A stretch of 60,621 bases of DNA, taken from Nitrospirota bacterium. GTDB lineage: Bacteria; Nitrospirota; Thermodesulfovibrionia; UBA6902. This document shows positions 16,964 through 26,424 of the stretch, in pieces. Under the pieces are notes generated by a model. The model was not told the origin of the DNA. It saw only the letters and a program-made list of their open reading frames with translations, and ran no database searches. The position numbers and the translations under genes were made by a program. How positions within the stretch are numbered: the first letter of the stretch is position 1; each line of letters opens with the position of its first letter. The stretch is from positions 1 to 60,621 of the forward strand of contig JACQZG010000006.1 in the NCBI GenBank assembly GCA_016213935.1. The letters are read 5' to 3'.

Positions 16964-19156
16964 TCAGCGGTTGAAGACAGCGCCCAATTGCAGGAGCCGC
17001 TCCCTGGTCGGCTGGTCTACAGTCTGCCCGAGAAAGAAGCGGTTGCCGAGGTCAAAGAACTCTACCTGCGACCGTTTTTGAGAGTAGTACTCCAGCAGCC
17101 GCATCACTGCCGGATTTTTGCGGTTAGGATAAACGTAAACCGATTCCATGAGGAACCGCTCCCCTTCTGCTTCATTCCCGCGGCTCAGCAGGCCAAGCCC
17201 CTTCATATAGACAGCCCAGGCAAGGTCTTTCTTGGAGCCTGTTTCTTTCATCGCAGTTATGGCTTGATCAACGAACTGATCCCATTCGTTCGGCGGAACT
17301 CTGTCGATAATCCACGGTGTGAGACGCCCGAGCCGGCCGGCCGGCGTCCGTTCAAGAATTTCGTACAGCGGAAAGAAATTCGCGCCTTCAAAGACAGCAG
17401 GTTCGAAGTGTTTGAAGTACATAAGCACGTTCATGAAGTTTCTGCGCAGATTGTCGCGGTGGTTTTGAAACCAGAAATCGCGCAGATTCATCCCCTCCAT
17501 GCGGCGCGCAAAGGCGCGTGCAGGCTCGCCCAACTCAAATAACATCTGCCCGTCAGGCAGGTCAGGCCTCGCCTTAATATAAAATCCCCCGTTTTGCGTT
17601 GAGAACCTGAATGCGTTGGGAGAGATAAAATAGACCGGGCGTGCGGCGCGGCGCGTAAAGTCATTGAGAATCGCGAAACGGCCAGGGTCGTCAAACCTGT
17701 AGAGCCTGTTGGCAAAAACGAGCCCCTGGTCGTTGTAGAGCGTGACATCGGGACGCATACCTTCTATGAGATTGAAGTAGCCGAGAGGAAACGCGTCCTG
17801 GTCCCCGTTTGTAAAGAGGATGGCGTCCTTATCAAGGCCGCTGAGGAGAGCCTCGGCATAATCGCGCGGCCACGTGTCATCCTTGCGCTGGTTATGGCTG
17901 AAATTTACTGTGCAGACAGACCCTACCACAACCGCCACAACAGCAATCCTTGCCGCTTGGGAGTTTCTCCAGCGTGAAAAGCCGGCATCAAGGGCCACAG
18001 CGACCCATATCGCCATCACGCCGTATGGAATCAACGGATAGACGGTGATGACAGACCGCATCAGAGGTTCGTAATCAAATGCGAGCACCGAGCCGAGGAG
18101 CAGGGAACTGCTGAACCATATCGTCAGCCATGCGAGGCTTGTACCGGCGGTGAAACGCTTCCAATGCAGCCAGGCTCCGGCAAGGGCGAGCGCTGCTCCC
18201 GGAATCGTGTACTGCCGGAGCATCTCAAGAAGGAGGTATCTCTCAAAGAGAAGTTTGTCCAACAGCCCGGCGCTCTGGCTTGTGTCAACCTCCTTGAACC
18301 CCCGGCGCAGAAGGAAGAATATGAATTCGCCCGCTGATTTGATCGGGCCGTAGAAATTTATGAGCGGGTTCATGTTGGAGCGCGCCACCATCCATGCATA
18401 AGGCAGAAGCGCGGCAGGTGCGATTGATATGAGCAGTGTGCGCCAGTCGCGCAGGATCTCTTTCCTCCGTGGAAGCAGAAGGAAGGCAAGCCCGGGCGTG
18501 GAGAGCACGACGAGAGGCCAGTGGAGCGCGAGGCCGAGGCCGTAGAAGATTCCGAATGCACAAAGGCGGCCGCGGCTCGGCTGTGCGGCGTATTGAATGG
18601 CAAAGTATACTGCCGAGAAGAAGAGAAATGTGTTTGGCGTGTATACCTCTGCGATGATGGCCTGAGACCAGAAGACACGGGAAACACCGTAGAGGAGTGC
18701 CCCAGCGTACGCGCATGCCGCATCCCGCAGGAGCGTGCGGATTATCAGCCAGATGGCGCAGCATGTAAGCGCACCAAAGACCGCGCTCATCATATGAAGG
18801 CGGTAGGCAACGGATCCGATTGGAACATGCGCGAAGAACCATCCAACCAGCGAATGGAGCGGGTATCCGGGCGGTTGGGGGATTCCTGAAAATTTTGCCG
18901 CCATGACGAAGAGGCCGTCATCCTCAAGCGCCAGCGTCCGGGGAGAGGTATAGGCGTAGAGCGGCAGGAGGAGAGTAATCACAATCAGAAGATGCAGCAA
19001 GTTGGCTGAGACAGGTGCGGGCTGCCAGTCCGGAATGAGTGTTAACCTGCCCCATAGTCCAGAAAAAAATGGGGTCCGGGATTGCTTTGCCGCAGCTTCT
19101 GCCGGATTCGGGAGTTTCGCAGGCGGTTTCTTCGAAGATTTTTTGTCTTTCTTCAT
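16964..19156 (-). CDS. DUF2723 membrane protein (TMEM260-like glycosyltransferase fold)
   Basis: 730 residues from the ATG at 19156 (a TTG six codons earlier has no ribosome site). A Lys/Pro-rich cytoplasmic start is followed by about 11-12 membrane helices up to residue 420, then a soluble C-terminal half. The first luminal loop carries D-D (A-L-E-D-D-G-L-F) and P-P-G-Y-P-L-H-S, hallmarks of GT-C enzymes of the DUF2723 family, which contains the O-mannosyltransferase TMEM260. The soluble part has G-D-Q-D-A-F-P-L. A lipid-linked sugar donor is likely; acceptor unknown. Overall GC is higher than in neighbours, which fits horizontal origin. It follows the small membrane protein on the same strand with 10 bp between. 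Confidence 0.85.
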   Translation of the reverse strand: MKKDKKSSKKPPAKLPNPAEAAAKQSRTPFFSGLWGRLTLIPDWQPAPVSANLLHLLIVITLLLPLYAYTSPRTLALEDDGLFVMAAKFSGIPQPPGYPLHSLVGWFFAHVPIGSVAYRLHMMSAVFGALTCCAIWLIIRTLLRDAACAYAGALLYGVSRVFWSQAIIAEVYTPNTFLFFSAVYFAIQYAAQPSRGRLCAFGIFYGLGLALHWPLVVLSTPGLAFLLLPRRKEILRDWRTLLISIAPAALLPYAWMVARSNMNPLINFYGPIKSAGEFIFFLLRRGFKEVDTSQSAGLLDKLLFERYLLLEMLRQYTIPGAALALAGAWLHWKRFTAGTSLAWLTIWFSSSLLLGSVLAFDYEPLMRSVITVYPLIPYGVMAIWVAVALDAGFSRWRNSQAARIAVVAVVVGSVCTVNFSHNQRKDDTWPRDYAEALLSGLDKDAILFTNGDQDAFPLGYFNLIEGMRPDVTLYNDQGLVFANRLYRFDDPGRFAILNDFTRRAARPVYFISPNAFRFSTQNGGFYIKARPDLPDGQMLFELGEPARAFARRMEGMNLRDFWFQNHRDNLRRNFMNVLMYFKHFEPAVFEGANFFPLYEILERTPAGRLGRLTPWIIDRVPPNEWDQFVDQAITAMKETGSKKDLAWAVYMKGLGLLSRGNEAEGERFLMESVYVYPNRKNPAVMRLLEYYSQKRSQVEFFDLGNRFFLGQTVDQPTRERLLQLGAVFNR

Positions 19157-19166
19157 TTTAGTTATC

Positions 19167-19532
19167 TCATTCAACCGGCGATTGCTTAGAGGAAGTTATG
19201 TTTTGAGGATATCTCTCTTTAACTTTTTTTGAATTAAGAAGTAATCCTGAAAAAAGCGTAAAGAAGGCGACAACGCCAAGTATAAATGCCATCCTTATCC
19301 ACGACTCTCCGTAATTAATTCTTTCATGCGCTATCTCAAAAATGGTATTGATCCACACACCAGCGCCTGTGAAAGCAAAAAGCTGTATAACCCTCAATGC
19401 CCACCGCCTTTTCAGAAGGAGTAGGAGAGGGAGGAAGAGGCTTGCTGCCATCAGAGGATAATTGTAATGCCTGTAAAAATGTGCCGCTATCATCAGGGCA
19501 GAGATTATAAATGGAATTATCCTCGGCAGCAT
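19167..19532 (-). CDS. Small four-helix membrane protein
   Basis: 121 residues with four probable membrane helices (about 3-19, 25-40, 45-63, 79-99) and a short charged tail. No family recognised. It heads the transcript that continues into the DUF2723 gene. The ATG has no ribosome site but lies exactly 7 bp after the -10 box of a good promoter, so translation is probably leaderless. Role perhaps linked to the DUF2723 enzyme; this is inferred from adjacency only. Confidence 0.7.
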   Translation of the reverse strand: MLPRIIPFIISALMIAAHFYRHYNYPLMAASLFLPLLLLLKRRWALRVIQLFAFTGAGVWINTIFEIAHERINYGESWIRMAFILGVVAFFTLFSGLLLNSKKVKERYPQNITSSKQSPVE

Positions 19533-19538
19533 TTGGCA

Positions 19539-19567
19539 ATTATAAACGACAGAATGGGAAATGTCCA
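19539..19567 (-). promoter_or_regulatory. Sigma-70 promoter giving a leaderless mRNA
   Basis: On the minus strand TGGACA (19567-19562), 17 bp, TATAAT (19544-19539), then 6 bp (TGCCAA) and ATG at 19532. Transcription start and start codon coincide. Confidence 0.75.
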
Positions 19568-19679
19568 GAAATTATTCTTGCAACAACTTGAAATATAATA
19601 CAAAAATAGCCATTGAAAAGAGGGCTTAGATGGCGTAGAATTATAATCATCGTACGGGTGAATGCTTGCTAATATAAAG

Positions 19680-19712
19680 CAACTTGACACCATTCATATC
19701 AAGTTGTATTAT
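19680..19712 (+). promoter_or_regulatory. dnaJ promoter with HspR operator (HAIR)
   Basis: Promoter: TTGACA (19684-19689), 17 bp, TATTAT (19707-19712). Over it lies the inverted repeat CAACTTGA-N11-TCAAGTTG (19680-19706). Its core CTTGA-N11-TCAAG is the HAIR element bound by HspR (consensus CTTGAGT-N7-ACTCAAG). The downstream gene at 20924 encodes HspR. Binding would block the -35 box and spacer. Confidence 0.8.
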
Positions 19713-19750
19713 AAATAAGTGTTCAGGCTTTGTTAGACAAACGGAGAATA

Positions 19751-20821
19751 ATGGCTGCCGGAACTAAAGATTATTATGAAATACTCGGGGTGAAGAAAGA
19801 TGCCTCTGAAGCCGAGATAAAGAAGGCTTACAGAAAACTTGCGCGCAAATATCACCCTGATGTGAACCCGGGGGACAAGACTGCCGAACAGAAGTTCAAG
19901 GAGATAAATGAGGCGTATGAGATTCTGAGCGATCCCAAGAAGAAGGAGCAGTATGACCAGTTCGGCGAGGCAGGATTTGAGGGCGCTCATGGTTTTCAGG
20001 GCTTCGGAGGACAGGAGTTCAGAGGAGGCTTTGGCGGGGGATTTGAGGGCGCTGAAGATATTTTTGCAAACCTATTTGGCGGCGGAGGGTTTGGCCAGCG
20101 AGAACGGCCCTCTATTGGCGCTGACCTTGTTACATCATTTGAGATAACTCTTGAAGATGCATACAGGGGAGTGACAAAACCTATCTCATTAAGGAGAGAG
20201 GCTGCGTGCAACACCTGCGGAGGAAGCGGAGCAGAGTCTTCACAGACATGCTCAAACTGTAAGGGCGCTGGCGTTATAAAACAGGGCAGAGGGATGTTTA
20301 ATATGAATCAGCCATGTCCATCGTGTAGAGGCACAGGAAAGATAATCACCAAGGCATGCGGCGCATGCGGCGGCAACGGCCTCACAATGGCCACTGAGTC
20401 GCTGAATGTAAAGGTTCCGCCCGGAGCTGACACAGGCATGAGGCTGAAGATAAGGGGCAAGGGAGGCGCAGGCATGAAGGGCGGACCTGCGGGAAACCTT
20501 TACATAGACCTGACGGTGAAACAGCACCCTGTATTCAAGAGGGAGCATGACGATCTTTATGCGGATGTTCCTGTGACTGTCAGCGAAGCGATACTCGGCG
20601 GGAAGATAAAGGTTCCGACGCTTGACGGTTCTGTTACGATGACGCTTCCTTCAGGAACTGACAGCGGCAAGAAGTTCAAACTTAAGGGGAGGGGCATACC
20701 CAACAAAAGGTCCGGCATTAAGGGCGACCTCTTTGCTGTTATCAAGATAGTCGTGCCGAAATCGGTTGATGAGAAGACAAAAGAGGCATTGAAAGAAATT
20801 GAGGCGGCGTACAAGAAATAA
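19751..20821 (+). CDS. dnaJ: Chaperone protein DnaJ
   Basis: 356 residues. Co-chaperone that stimulates DnaK ATP hydrolysis. J domain at 1-70 with the H-P-D motif (K-Y-H-P-D-V), Gly/Phe-rich linker, zinc-binding region with four C-x2-C-x-G-x-G type repeats ([32 protein letters not shown]), and the C-terminal substrate-binding domain. Start at 19751 because CGGAG lies 5 bp upstream. Here dnaJ is not next to dnaK; it is grouped with hspR and clpB and carries the HspR operator over its promoter. Confidence 0.96.
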   Translation: MAAGTKDYYEILGVKKDASEAEIKKAYRKLARKYHPDVNPGDKTAEQKFKEINEAYEILSDPKKKEQYDQFGEAGFEGAHGFQGFGGQEFRGGFGGGFEGAEDIFANLFGGGGFGQRERPSIGADLVTSFEITLEDAYRGVTKPISLRREAACNTCGGSGAESSQTCSNCKGAGVIKQGRGMFNMNQPCPSCRGTGKIITKACGACGGNGLTMATESLNVKVPPGADTGMRLKIRGKGGAGMKGGPAGNLYIDLTVKQHPVFKREHDDLYADVPVTVSEAILGGKIKVPTLDGSVTMTLPSGTDSGKKFKLKGRGIPNKRSGIKGDLFAVIKIVVPKSVDEKTKEALKEIEAAYKK

Positions 20822-20824
20822 AAA

Positions 20825-20903
20825 AGTTGTCAGTTATTAGTTTTTAGCCTGAAGACTCAAAGCGGTTGTTAGTTGTTAGGTCTGAAAACTAACAGCTAAC
20901 AAC
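20825..20903. repeat. Heptamer-phased repeat and hairpin between dnaJ and hspR
   Basis: Begins AGTTGTC, AGTTATT, AGTTTTT, AGCCTGA, AGACTCA in 7-bp phase (20825-20859), then a near-perfect 15-bp hairpin GTTGTTAGTTGTTAG / CTAACAGCTAACAAC (20865-20879 with 20889-20903). No T-run follows, so read-through to hspR is expected. Confidence 0.75.
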
Positions 20904-20923
20904 AGAGTTAAGGAGCTGATAGT

Positions 20924-21268
20924 ATGGATGAGAGAAAGCACCCGTTATTCATGATCGGCGTTGTCTGCGAGATGTTCAATATACATCCGCAAACCCTGCG
21001 CATCTATGAAAGAGAGGGTTTAATACATCCCAAGCGGGTCGGAGGGTCAAGGAGGTATTCGGCAGAAGACATTAGAAGGCTGAAGATGATCCTCAACCTC
21101 ACAAAAGACCTCGGCGTAAACAGGGCCGGCGTGGACATAATACTCAGGATGAGGCACAGGATGGAAGCATTGCACAGGGAGATGGATGAGATGATGGCTC
21201 ATATAGAAAGCAGCATGAGGAGCGATTTTGAAAAGAGGATAAGAGAGATATTTGAGGATGAAGAGTGA
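20924..21268 (+). CDS. hspR: Heat-shock repressor HspR (MerR family)
   Basis: 114 residues. Winged-helix DNA-binding domain of MerR type at the N-terminus with the HspR hallmark H-P-Q-T-L-R-I-Y-E-R-E-G-L near residue 24 and S-R-R-Y-S-A-E-D-I-R-R-L after it; then a short helical dimerisation part and no metal-sensing cysteines. HspR represses dnaK/clpB-type genes by binding HAIR sites, with DnaK as co-repressor in the known systems (Streptomyces, Helicobacter). The HAIR copy upstream of dnaJ implies autoregulation of dnaJ-hspR(-clpB). Ribosome site AAGGAG. Confidence 0.9.
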   Translation: MDERKHPLFMIGVVCEMFNIHPQTLRIYEREGLIHPKRVGGSRRYSAEDIRRLKMILNLTKDLGVNRAGVDIILRMRHRMEALHREMDEMMAHIESSMRSDFEKRIREIFEDEE

Positions 21269-21282
21269 TGGTCAAATTAGTT

Positions 21283-21418
21283 AACAGGCGAATTGTTGAA
21301 AAAACTTTACTGCGACACATATTTTTACCACATGAAGTTATTTCAACAGTATGTGATTCTTTAGTGCGTGCCTATGATTTCAGTCGCATTGTAAAGTTTT
21401 TGAGGCAGCGCGCCTGTT
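21283..21418. repeat. MITE-like 136-bp inverted-repeat element in the hspR-clpB gap
   Basis: Left arm 21283-21316 and right arm 21383-21418 are imperfect inverted copies: both begin AACAGGCG at the outer end and share AAAAACTTTAC and TGCGAC. The 66-bp centre also contains a short inverted pair (CACAT/ATGTG). No coding capacity, no obvious target duplication. It ends 29 bp before the clpB ATG, so it lies in the clpB leader and could fold into a long hairpin there. Confidence 0.65.
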
Positions 21419-21447
21419 GAAAACATGATATCTATTTGGAGGAATAA

Positions 21448-24054
21448 ATGAGATTTGATAAATTCACAATCAAGAGCCAGGAGGCGGTGCAGAACGCGCA
21501 GGGGCTTGCCGAACGCAAGGGCAACCAGCAGGTGGATGTGGAGCACCTTCTGTATGTCCTGCTCGAGGAAGGGATAGCGTTTGAGATAGTGAAGATACTC
21601 GGCGTTGACGTGAATGCCCTGAGAATGGATATCGAGGCCGAGATAGAGAGGTTCCCGAAGGTTCTCGGCTCTTCCCCGGTAGGCCAGCTTTACATAACGC
21701 AGGAGCTTAAAGATGTTTTTGAAAGGGCGTTGAAAGAGGCGGAGCACCTTAAGGATGATTATGTGAGCGTCGAGCACCTTCTGATAGCGATAATCAAGTC
21801 AAAGGGCAGGAGAGAGAGGTTATTCGCCAAATACGGCATTACCGAAGCCGGAGTACTTCAGAAGATGCAGGAGATAAGAGGGACGCAAAGGGTAACAGAC
21901 CCCGCGCCCGAAGACAAATACCAGGCGCTCAAGAAATACGCGCGCGACCTCACCGAGCTTGCGAGAAAAGGGAAGCTCGACCCTGTCATCGGGAGGGACG
22001 AAGAGATAAGAAGGGTAATACAGGTGCTTTCAAGAAGGACGAAAAATAACCCAGTACTTATAGGCGAGCCGGGCGTAGGCAAGACAGCCGCTGCCGAGGG
22101 GCTTGCGCAGAGAATAACCTCGGGAGATGTCCCGAACACACTCAAGGACAAGAGGGTGGTCGCCCTCGATATGGGTGCGCTTGTTGCCGGGGCAAAATAC
22201 AGGGGAGAGTTTGAAGACAGGCTCAAGGCCGTGCTTAAGGAGGTGGAGGCGGCCGCAGGAAAGGTCATCCTCTTTATAGACGAGCTTCATACCGTTGTCG
22301 GCGCCGGGGCCGCAGAAGGGGCGATAGATGCGTCGAATATGCTCAAGCCCGCGCTTGCGAGAGGAGACCTCAGGTGCGTGGGAGCCACGACTCTTAATGA
22401 GTACAGAAAATATATAGAAAAAGACCCGGCGCTCGAAAGGAGATTTCAGCCGGTTTACCTTCAGGAGCCGGCTGTTGAAGACACCATATCAATTCTCCGC
22501 GGTTTGAAAGAGCGCTATGAGGTGCATCACGGGGTGAGGATAAAAGATTCAGCCCTTATAGCTGCCGCCGTTCTCAGCAACAGATACATATCAGACAGGT
22601 TTCTGCCCGATAAGGCGATAGACCTTATGGATGAGGCGGCATCGGGACTGAAGATGGAGATAGACAGCATGCCTGCCGAACTCGATGAGATAGAGAGAAA
22701 GCTGAGGCAGTTTGAGATGGAGAGGCAGGCGGTTATGAAAGAGAAGGACAAGGCTTCTATCGAAAGGGCTGAACGCCTTAACAGGGAGATAGCCGAGTTC
22801 ACCGAGAAGCGCAGCGCACTCAGGACGCAGTGGACGCGCGAGAAGGAGGCAATAGGCAGGATAAGCGGGATGAAGGAAGAGATAGAGAGGCTCAAGACAG
22901 AGGCTGAGAAGGCCGAGCGCGAGGGCGACCTCAGCAGGGCGTCCGAGCTTAAATACGGCAAGATACTTGAGCTTCAGAAATCGCTCGAGGCGGAACAGAA
23001 AAGGTCAATGGCGGGAGACGGGAAAGAGAGGATGCTCAGGGAAGAGGTGGATGAGGAGGACATAGCAAAGATAGTCTCAAAGTGGACAGGCATACCTGTA
23101 AGCAGGATGCTTGAGGGAGAGGTGCAGAAGCTCTTGCATATGGAAGACAGACTCAAGCTCCGTGTCGTGGGGCAGGATGAGGCCATAAAGGCTGTCTCAG
23201 ACGCGGTCAGGAGGGCGAGGGCAGGGATACAGGACCCGAACAGGCCCATCGGCTCATTTATATTCCTCGGGCCGACAGGAGTGGGAAAGACTGAGCTTGC
23301 GAAGGCGCTGGCTGAGTTCCTCTTTGACGCCGAGAACGCGATGATAAGGATAGACATGTCCGAATATCAGGAGAAGCACACGGTATCGAGGCTCATAGGC
23401 GCTCCTCCCGGTTATGTCGGCTACGAAGAAGGGGGCCAGCTTACAGAGGCTATAAGAAGGAGGCCTTACGCGGTCATACTCTTTGACGAGATAGAGAAGG
23501 CGCATCAGGAGGTATTCAACATACTCTTGCAGGTTCTTGACGACGGCAGGCTCACGGACGGGCACGGAAGGACGGTCGACTTCAGGAACACCGTCGTGAT
23601 AATGACCTCAAACATAGGTAGCCAGCATATTCAGGAACTGCTGACCGAATGGAGCGATGAAGAGCAGATCCGAAAAAGCGTCAGGGAAGATTTGAGAAAA
23701 TTCTTTAAGCCTGAATTCCTCAACAGGGTGGATGAGACGATAATCTTCCACACGCTTAACAAAGAGCTTCTGATGAGGATAGTGGATATCCAGCTTGGGA
23801 AGATGAAACACTACCTGAGCGAGAAGAATGTGGAGCTTGTCCTGACTGAGAGCGCGAAAGAACATATAGCCGAAGCAGGGTATGACCAGACGTACGGGGC
23901 AAGGCCGCTCAAGAGGGCGATTCAGAAAGAGATACTCAATCCGCTTGCGACAAAACTACTTGACGGAAGCTTCGGAATCGGCGACGTGATAGAGGCTGAT
24001 GCCGAAGGCGGGGAGATAGTATTTAAAAAGGCGGCAGGCGTTGCCGCGGGATGA
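21448..24054 (+). CDS. clpB: ATP-dependent protein disaggregase ClpB
   Basis: 868 residues, usual length. Hexameric AAA+ machine that rescues aggregated proteins with DnaK/DnaJ. Order: N-terminal Clp repeat domain (1-145), first AAA+ module with Walker A G-E-P-G-V-G-K-T near residue 207 and Walker B I-L-F-I-D-E-L-H, the ClpB-specific coiled-coil middle domain (about 400-525, very rich in E/K/R), second AAA+ module with G-P-T-G-V-G-K-T near 608 and V-I-L-F-D-E-I-E, then the C-terminal D2-small domain. No ClpP-docking loop, as expected for ClpB. Ribosome site GGAGG. Third gene of the heat-shock cluster; no separate HAIR element seen upstream. Confidence 0.97.
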   Translation: MRFDKFTIKSQEAVQNAQGLAERKGNQQVDVEHLLYVLLEEGIAFEIVKILGVDVNALRMDIEAEIERFPKVLGSSPVGQLYITQELKDVFERALKEAEHLKDDYVSVEHLLIAIIKSKGRRERLFAKYGITEAGVLQKMQEIRGTQRVTDPAPEDKYQALKKYARDLTELARKGKLDPVIGRDEEIRRVIQVLSRRTKNNPVLIGEPGVGKTAAAEGLAQRITSGDVPNTLKDKRVVALDMGALVAGAKYRGEFEDRLKAVLKEVEAAAGKVILFIDELHTVVGAGAAEGAIDASNMLKPALARGDLRCVGATTLNEYRKYIEKDPALERRFQPVYLQEPAVEDTISILRGLKERYEVHHGVRIKDSALIAAAVLSNRYISDRFLPDKAIDLMDEAASGLKMEIDSMPAELDEIERKLRQFEMERQAVMKEKDKASIERAERLNREIAEFTEKRSALRTQWTREKEAIGRISGMKEEIERLKTEAEKAEREGDLSRASELKYGKILELQKSLEAEQKRSMAGDGKERMLREEVDEEDIAKIVSKWTGIPVSRMLEGEVQKLLHMEDRLKLRVVGQDEAIKAVSDAVRRARAGIQDPNRPIGSFIFLGPTGVGKTELAKALAEFLFDAENAMIRIDMSEYQEKHTVSRLIGAPPGYVGYEEGGQLTEAIRRRPYAVILFDEIEKAHQEVFNILLQVLDDGRLTDGHGRTVDFRNTVVIMTSNIGSQHIQELLTEWSDEEQIRKSVREDLRKFFKPEFLNRVDETIIFHTLNKELLMRIVDIQLGKMKHYLSEKNVELVLTESAKEHIAEAGYDQTYGARPLKRAIQKEILNPLATKLLDGSFGIGDVIEADAEGGEIVFKKAAGVAAG

Positions 24055-24073
24055 TTTGATTCCCGGGCCGCGC

Positions 24074-25129
24074 TCAGATCGCTTTATATCTGCGAAGGTT
24101 GAGGATGCTCTCCTGTGTGACCACCTTTATGAAACCAGCGGCAGGCACGGAGAGGAACATGCCTAATATGCCAAAGAATTTGCCTCCTATGATTATGACC
24201 AGAAAGACGATGAGAGGGTGCATGCTGACGCTCTTGCCGACCACCACCGGCTGCACGACCGCGTCGTCAATAAGTTTTACGCCGGCAAAGGCGAGAATAA
24301 CGTAAAATACGTTTGTGAAACTGCCGCCGTTCAGAAGCGATACGAGCACAGCCAGCGCCGCTCCTGCTATAGGCCCGAAGTAGGGTATAAAATTAGCAAG
24401 CCCCGCAAAGACGCCGATGAATAAAAAATAATCCACGCCTAACATCCATAGGGCGATTGTGGAGAGAATGCCCACTATCATGGCGTCCATTAACTGTCCC
24501 CGCAGGTAGTTTGCCACCTGAGTATCGAGATTGGAGATGAGGCGAAGCGTGAATTCGAAATACCTGTTAGGCACCATGCTCACAAAAGCCTTTTTGAACG
24601 CCCTTCCGTCTTTAACGAAAAAGAATGTCATAAAAGGGATCAAAAACAGGTGGAGCATGAGGGATGCCAGGTCGAGCAGGTGGCTGAAGGCCCATTCGCC
24701 GAGCCCTGCCGCGGCCTTCTGCATCTTTTCCATCAAATGGATATCCTTGACACCGAGAAAAGAGAGGTTCTTCTCAATCAAATCCTCGATGTTTGATATC
24801 GCGGCAACCGCCTTTTCCGAAGTGAGATTGATCTGAATCGCGTCGATATCTTCCGAAAAGAGGGGGATGAGAAAGAGTGCGGCGATGACGATTGCCGAGT
24901 TTATCAAGAGAAAAAGAACGGTGGTGGCAAGGGTGCGGCTCATCCCCCGCGACTCAAGGAAAAGAGCCAGCGGGTCGAGAACAAATGCGAGCAGGGCGGA
25001 GATGATGATAATCTTCACGAGGCCGCTTATGAATGAAAGCAGGGATGCCGCGGCGATGAATAATGCGACGAGGGCTGTGATTTTGAACCAGTCCGCGCCT
25101 TTATTTTCTGAAGGCTTCCCCGATGTCAT
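24074..25129 (-). CDS. AI-2E family (PerM/YdiK-like) transporter
   Basis: 351 residues with about eight membrane helices and the family pattern: an N-terminal two-helix start, the S-x-L-L-A-F-V-L-D-P-L segment near residue 40, a long amphipathic loop, then V-D-Y-F-L-F-I-G-V-F-A-G-L-A-N-F-I-P-Y-F-G-P and the C-terminal H-P-L-I-V-F-L-V-I-I-I-G-G. The family (PF01594) includes putative AI-2 exporters and Na+/H+ antiporters; substrate cannot be assigned. Starts 5 bp after the cyclic-nucleotide-domain gene, so the two form an operon. Converges on clpB; the 19-bp gap holds a small CGGGA/TCCCG inverted repeat. Confidence 0.88.
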   Translation of the reverse strand: MTSGKPSENKGADWFKITALVALFIAAASLLSFISGLVKIIIISALLAFVLDPLALFLESRGMSRTLATTVLFLLINSAIVIAALFLIPLFSEDIDAIQINLTSEKAVAAISNIEDLIEKNLSFLGVKDIHLMEKMQKAAAGLGEWAFSHLLDLASLMLHLFLIPFMTFFFVKDGRAFKKAFVSMVPNRYFEFTLRLISNLDTQVANYLRGQLMDAMIVGILSTIALWMLGVDYFLFIGVFAGLANFIPYFGPIAGAALAVLVSLLNGGSFTNVFYVILAFAGVKLIDDAVVQPVVVGKSVSMHPLIVFLVIIIGGKFFGILGMFLSVPAAGFIKVVTQESILNLRRYKAI

Positions 25130-25133
25130 AGGG

Positions 25134-25634
25134 TCAATCCTGCTTCGCAGACTTTTCCTGAAGAGCGTGAAGTTCCGCGTTTGTTCTTTTCAGCCGTTCG
25201 CCTATTGTCCTTGCGAGGCATAGGAGTATCTTGACGCCCATCTGCGGTTTCTGCTCGATAAGGTCGAACATATCCGGCTGGAAGAAGCAGAGCATTCTGC
25301 ACGGAGTTTTAGCAACAGCAGTCGCGCTCCGGGGGGAATCATCAAGCAGGGCAAGTTCCCCGAAGAAGTCGCCGCTCTGCAGTTCGGCCAGTACCTCCAT
25401 GGATGGTTCGGCAGCAATTGTCACGGAGCCGTCTTCGATGATGTACATTCCGAATCCCGGCGTTCCCTGCGTGAAAATGACCTCGCCCTCTTTATATTCC
25501 CTGCGGTGCAGTATGCGCTCGATATGCGAAATGTCATTGCCGCCGAGGCCTTCAAAGACAGGGATTTTCTTGAGTATATCCCGTATCCCTTCTTTATCTT
25601 TGCGTTTAAAGATATTTTCCCACAAGTTGTTCAT
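25134..25634 (-). CDS. Cyclic-nucleotide-binding domain protein
   Basis: 166 residues from the ATG at 25634; an upstream ATG at 25691 would add 19 residues of no evident conservation. Neither has a ribosome site, but a TATAAT box ends 9 bp before the chosen ATG. One cNMP-binding beta-roll (about 25-140) with F-x-x-G-x-x-G-x-x-M-Y-I-I and the phosphate-cassette region G-D-F-F-G-E-L-A-L-L-D-D-S-P-R-S-A-T-A, including the conserved Arg. No helix-turn-helix follows, only a short charged tail, so it is not a CRP-type regulator. May regulate the adjoining transporter by direct contact; that is inference. Confidence 0.8.
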   Translation of the reverse strand: MNNLWENIFKRKDKEGIRDILKKIPVFEGLGGNDISHIERILHRREYKEGEVIFTQGTPGFGMYIIEDGSVTIAAEPSMEVLAELQSGDFFGELALLDDSPRSATAVAKTPCRMLCFFQPDMFDLIEQKPQMGVKILLCLARTIGERLKRTNAELHALQEKSAKQD

Positions 25635-25705
25635 TTGAGAGATATTATAAGCTAAAACTGCTTTTTTTATATTTTTAAACAGGCGCCGCATAAGCGGACA
25701 GAAGG

Positions 25706-26290
25706 CTATGGTGTCGGGACTACTCCGCGCAGGATAGACTCTGATTCCTGCAGAGGCCCTAATGGTTTATTGTTCTCATGAAATTCATGCGTATTGGGTT
25801 TTCCTCCCCATAGTTTGTAAATAACAAGGTCTTCATTAAGAACGATGAGAGCCTTGAAGTTCCATCCGTAATCTTCTCTCTTTCTTCTGAAGCTGAAGAG
25901 GTCAAGGATGACATTGCCGAAGCGCTTGGTCTTCATGTTCAGAATGTTGATCTCATAGGCGTAGCAGAGTTCTTTAAACTTAAGGCAATCCTGCAGCCCT
26001 TGATCAAGGTCTTTCATCTCTCTAGAAGGGTTTGGCATAAAACGCTGAATTATATCGAGGTAAGTGAGTATCTCGACATTCTCTGTTGCGTAGGGGTGAA
26101 AGCTGAGCGCTTTGAGGTCCTCATTTTTTGTCTTGTACGGCAATATCCTGTCAAAGTTCTTCTTCGCGTCATCAAAGGTCTCCCAGGGGGATTCAGTTGT
26201 TGTTTTGGAACTTGGAAGGAGGGATGTGCAGCCTGTGAGGATGAGCACGCAGGCCAAAAAGAGAAAGGATGTCAGTTTGTTTTTTTTCAT
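25706..26290 (-). CDS. Lipoprotein of unknown function
   Basis: 194 residues from the ATG at 26290 (a TTG-type frame opens 5 codons earlier without signal sense). Signal: M-K-K-N-K, hydrophobic core, lipobox L-T-G-C. The mature part has D-D-A-K-K-N-F-D-R-I-L-P-Y-K-T near residue 45 and L-G-F/L-S-F-H-P-Y-A-T-E-N-V-E-I-L-T-Y-L-D-I, a pattern I associate with uncharacterised outer-membrane lipoproteins of anaerobes, but I cannot name a family. Faces the gene at 26425 across a 134-bp divergent region. Confidence 0.7.
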   Translation of the reverse strand: MKKNKLTSFLFLACVLILTGCTSLLPSSKTTTESPWETFDDAKKNFDRILPYKTKNEDLKALSFHPYATENVEILTYLDIIQRFMPNPSREMKDLDQGLQDCLKFKELCYAYEINILNMKTKRFGNVILDLFSFRRKREDYGWNFKALIVLNEDLVIYKLWGGKPNTHEFHENNKPLGPLQESESILRGVVPTP

Positions 26291-26388
26291 GGTTGTAGAG
26301 AACAAGATAAATATAAGTTATTTTTCATAATGATTGCAACTGCTCAAAGAGTTTCCTTATTTGTATCCTTGCCCGGCTCAAATGTTTT

Positions 26389-26418
26389 TTGACAACCGGT
26401 GAAGCATGATGATACCTT
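26389..26418 (+). promoter_or_regulatory. Sigma-70 promoter giving a leaderless mRNA
   Basis: TTGACA (26389-26394), 18 bp, TACCTT (26413-26418). The ATG at 26425 lies 7 bp after the -10 box; no Shine-Dalgarno is present. Confidence 0.6.
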
Positions 26419-26424
26419 ATGCTC

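Noticed and set aside
20865..20903. Terminator between dnaJ and hspR
   Set aside because: Good hairpin but no T-run on either side; it belongs to the heptamer-repeat locus.
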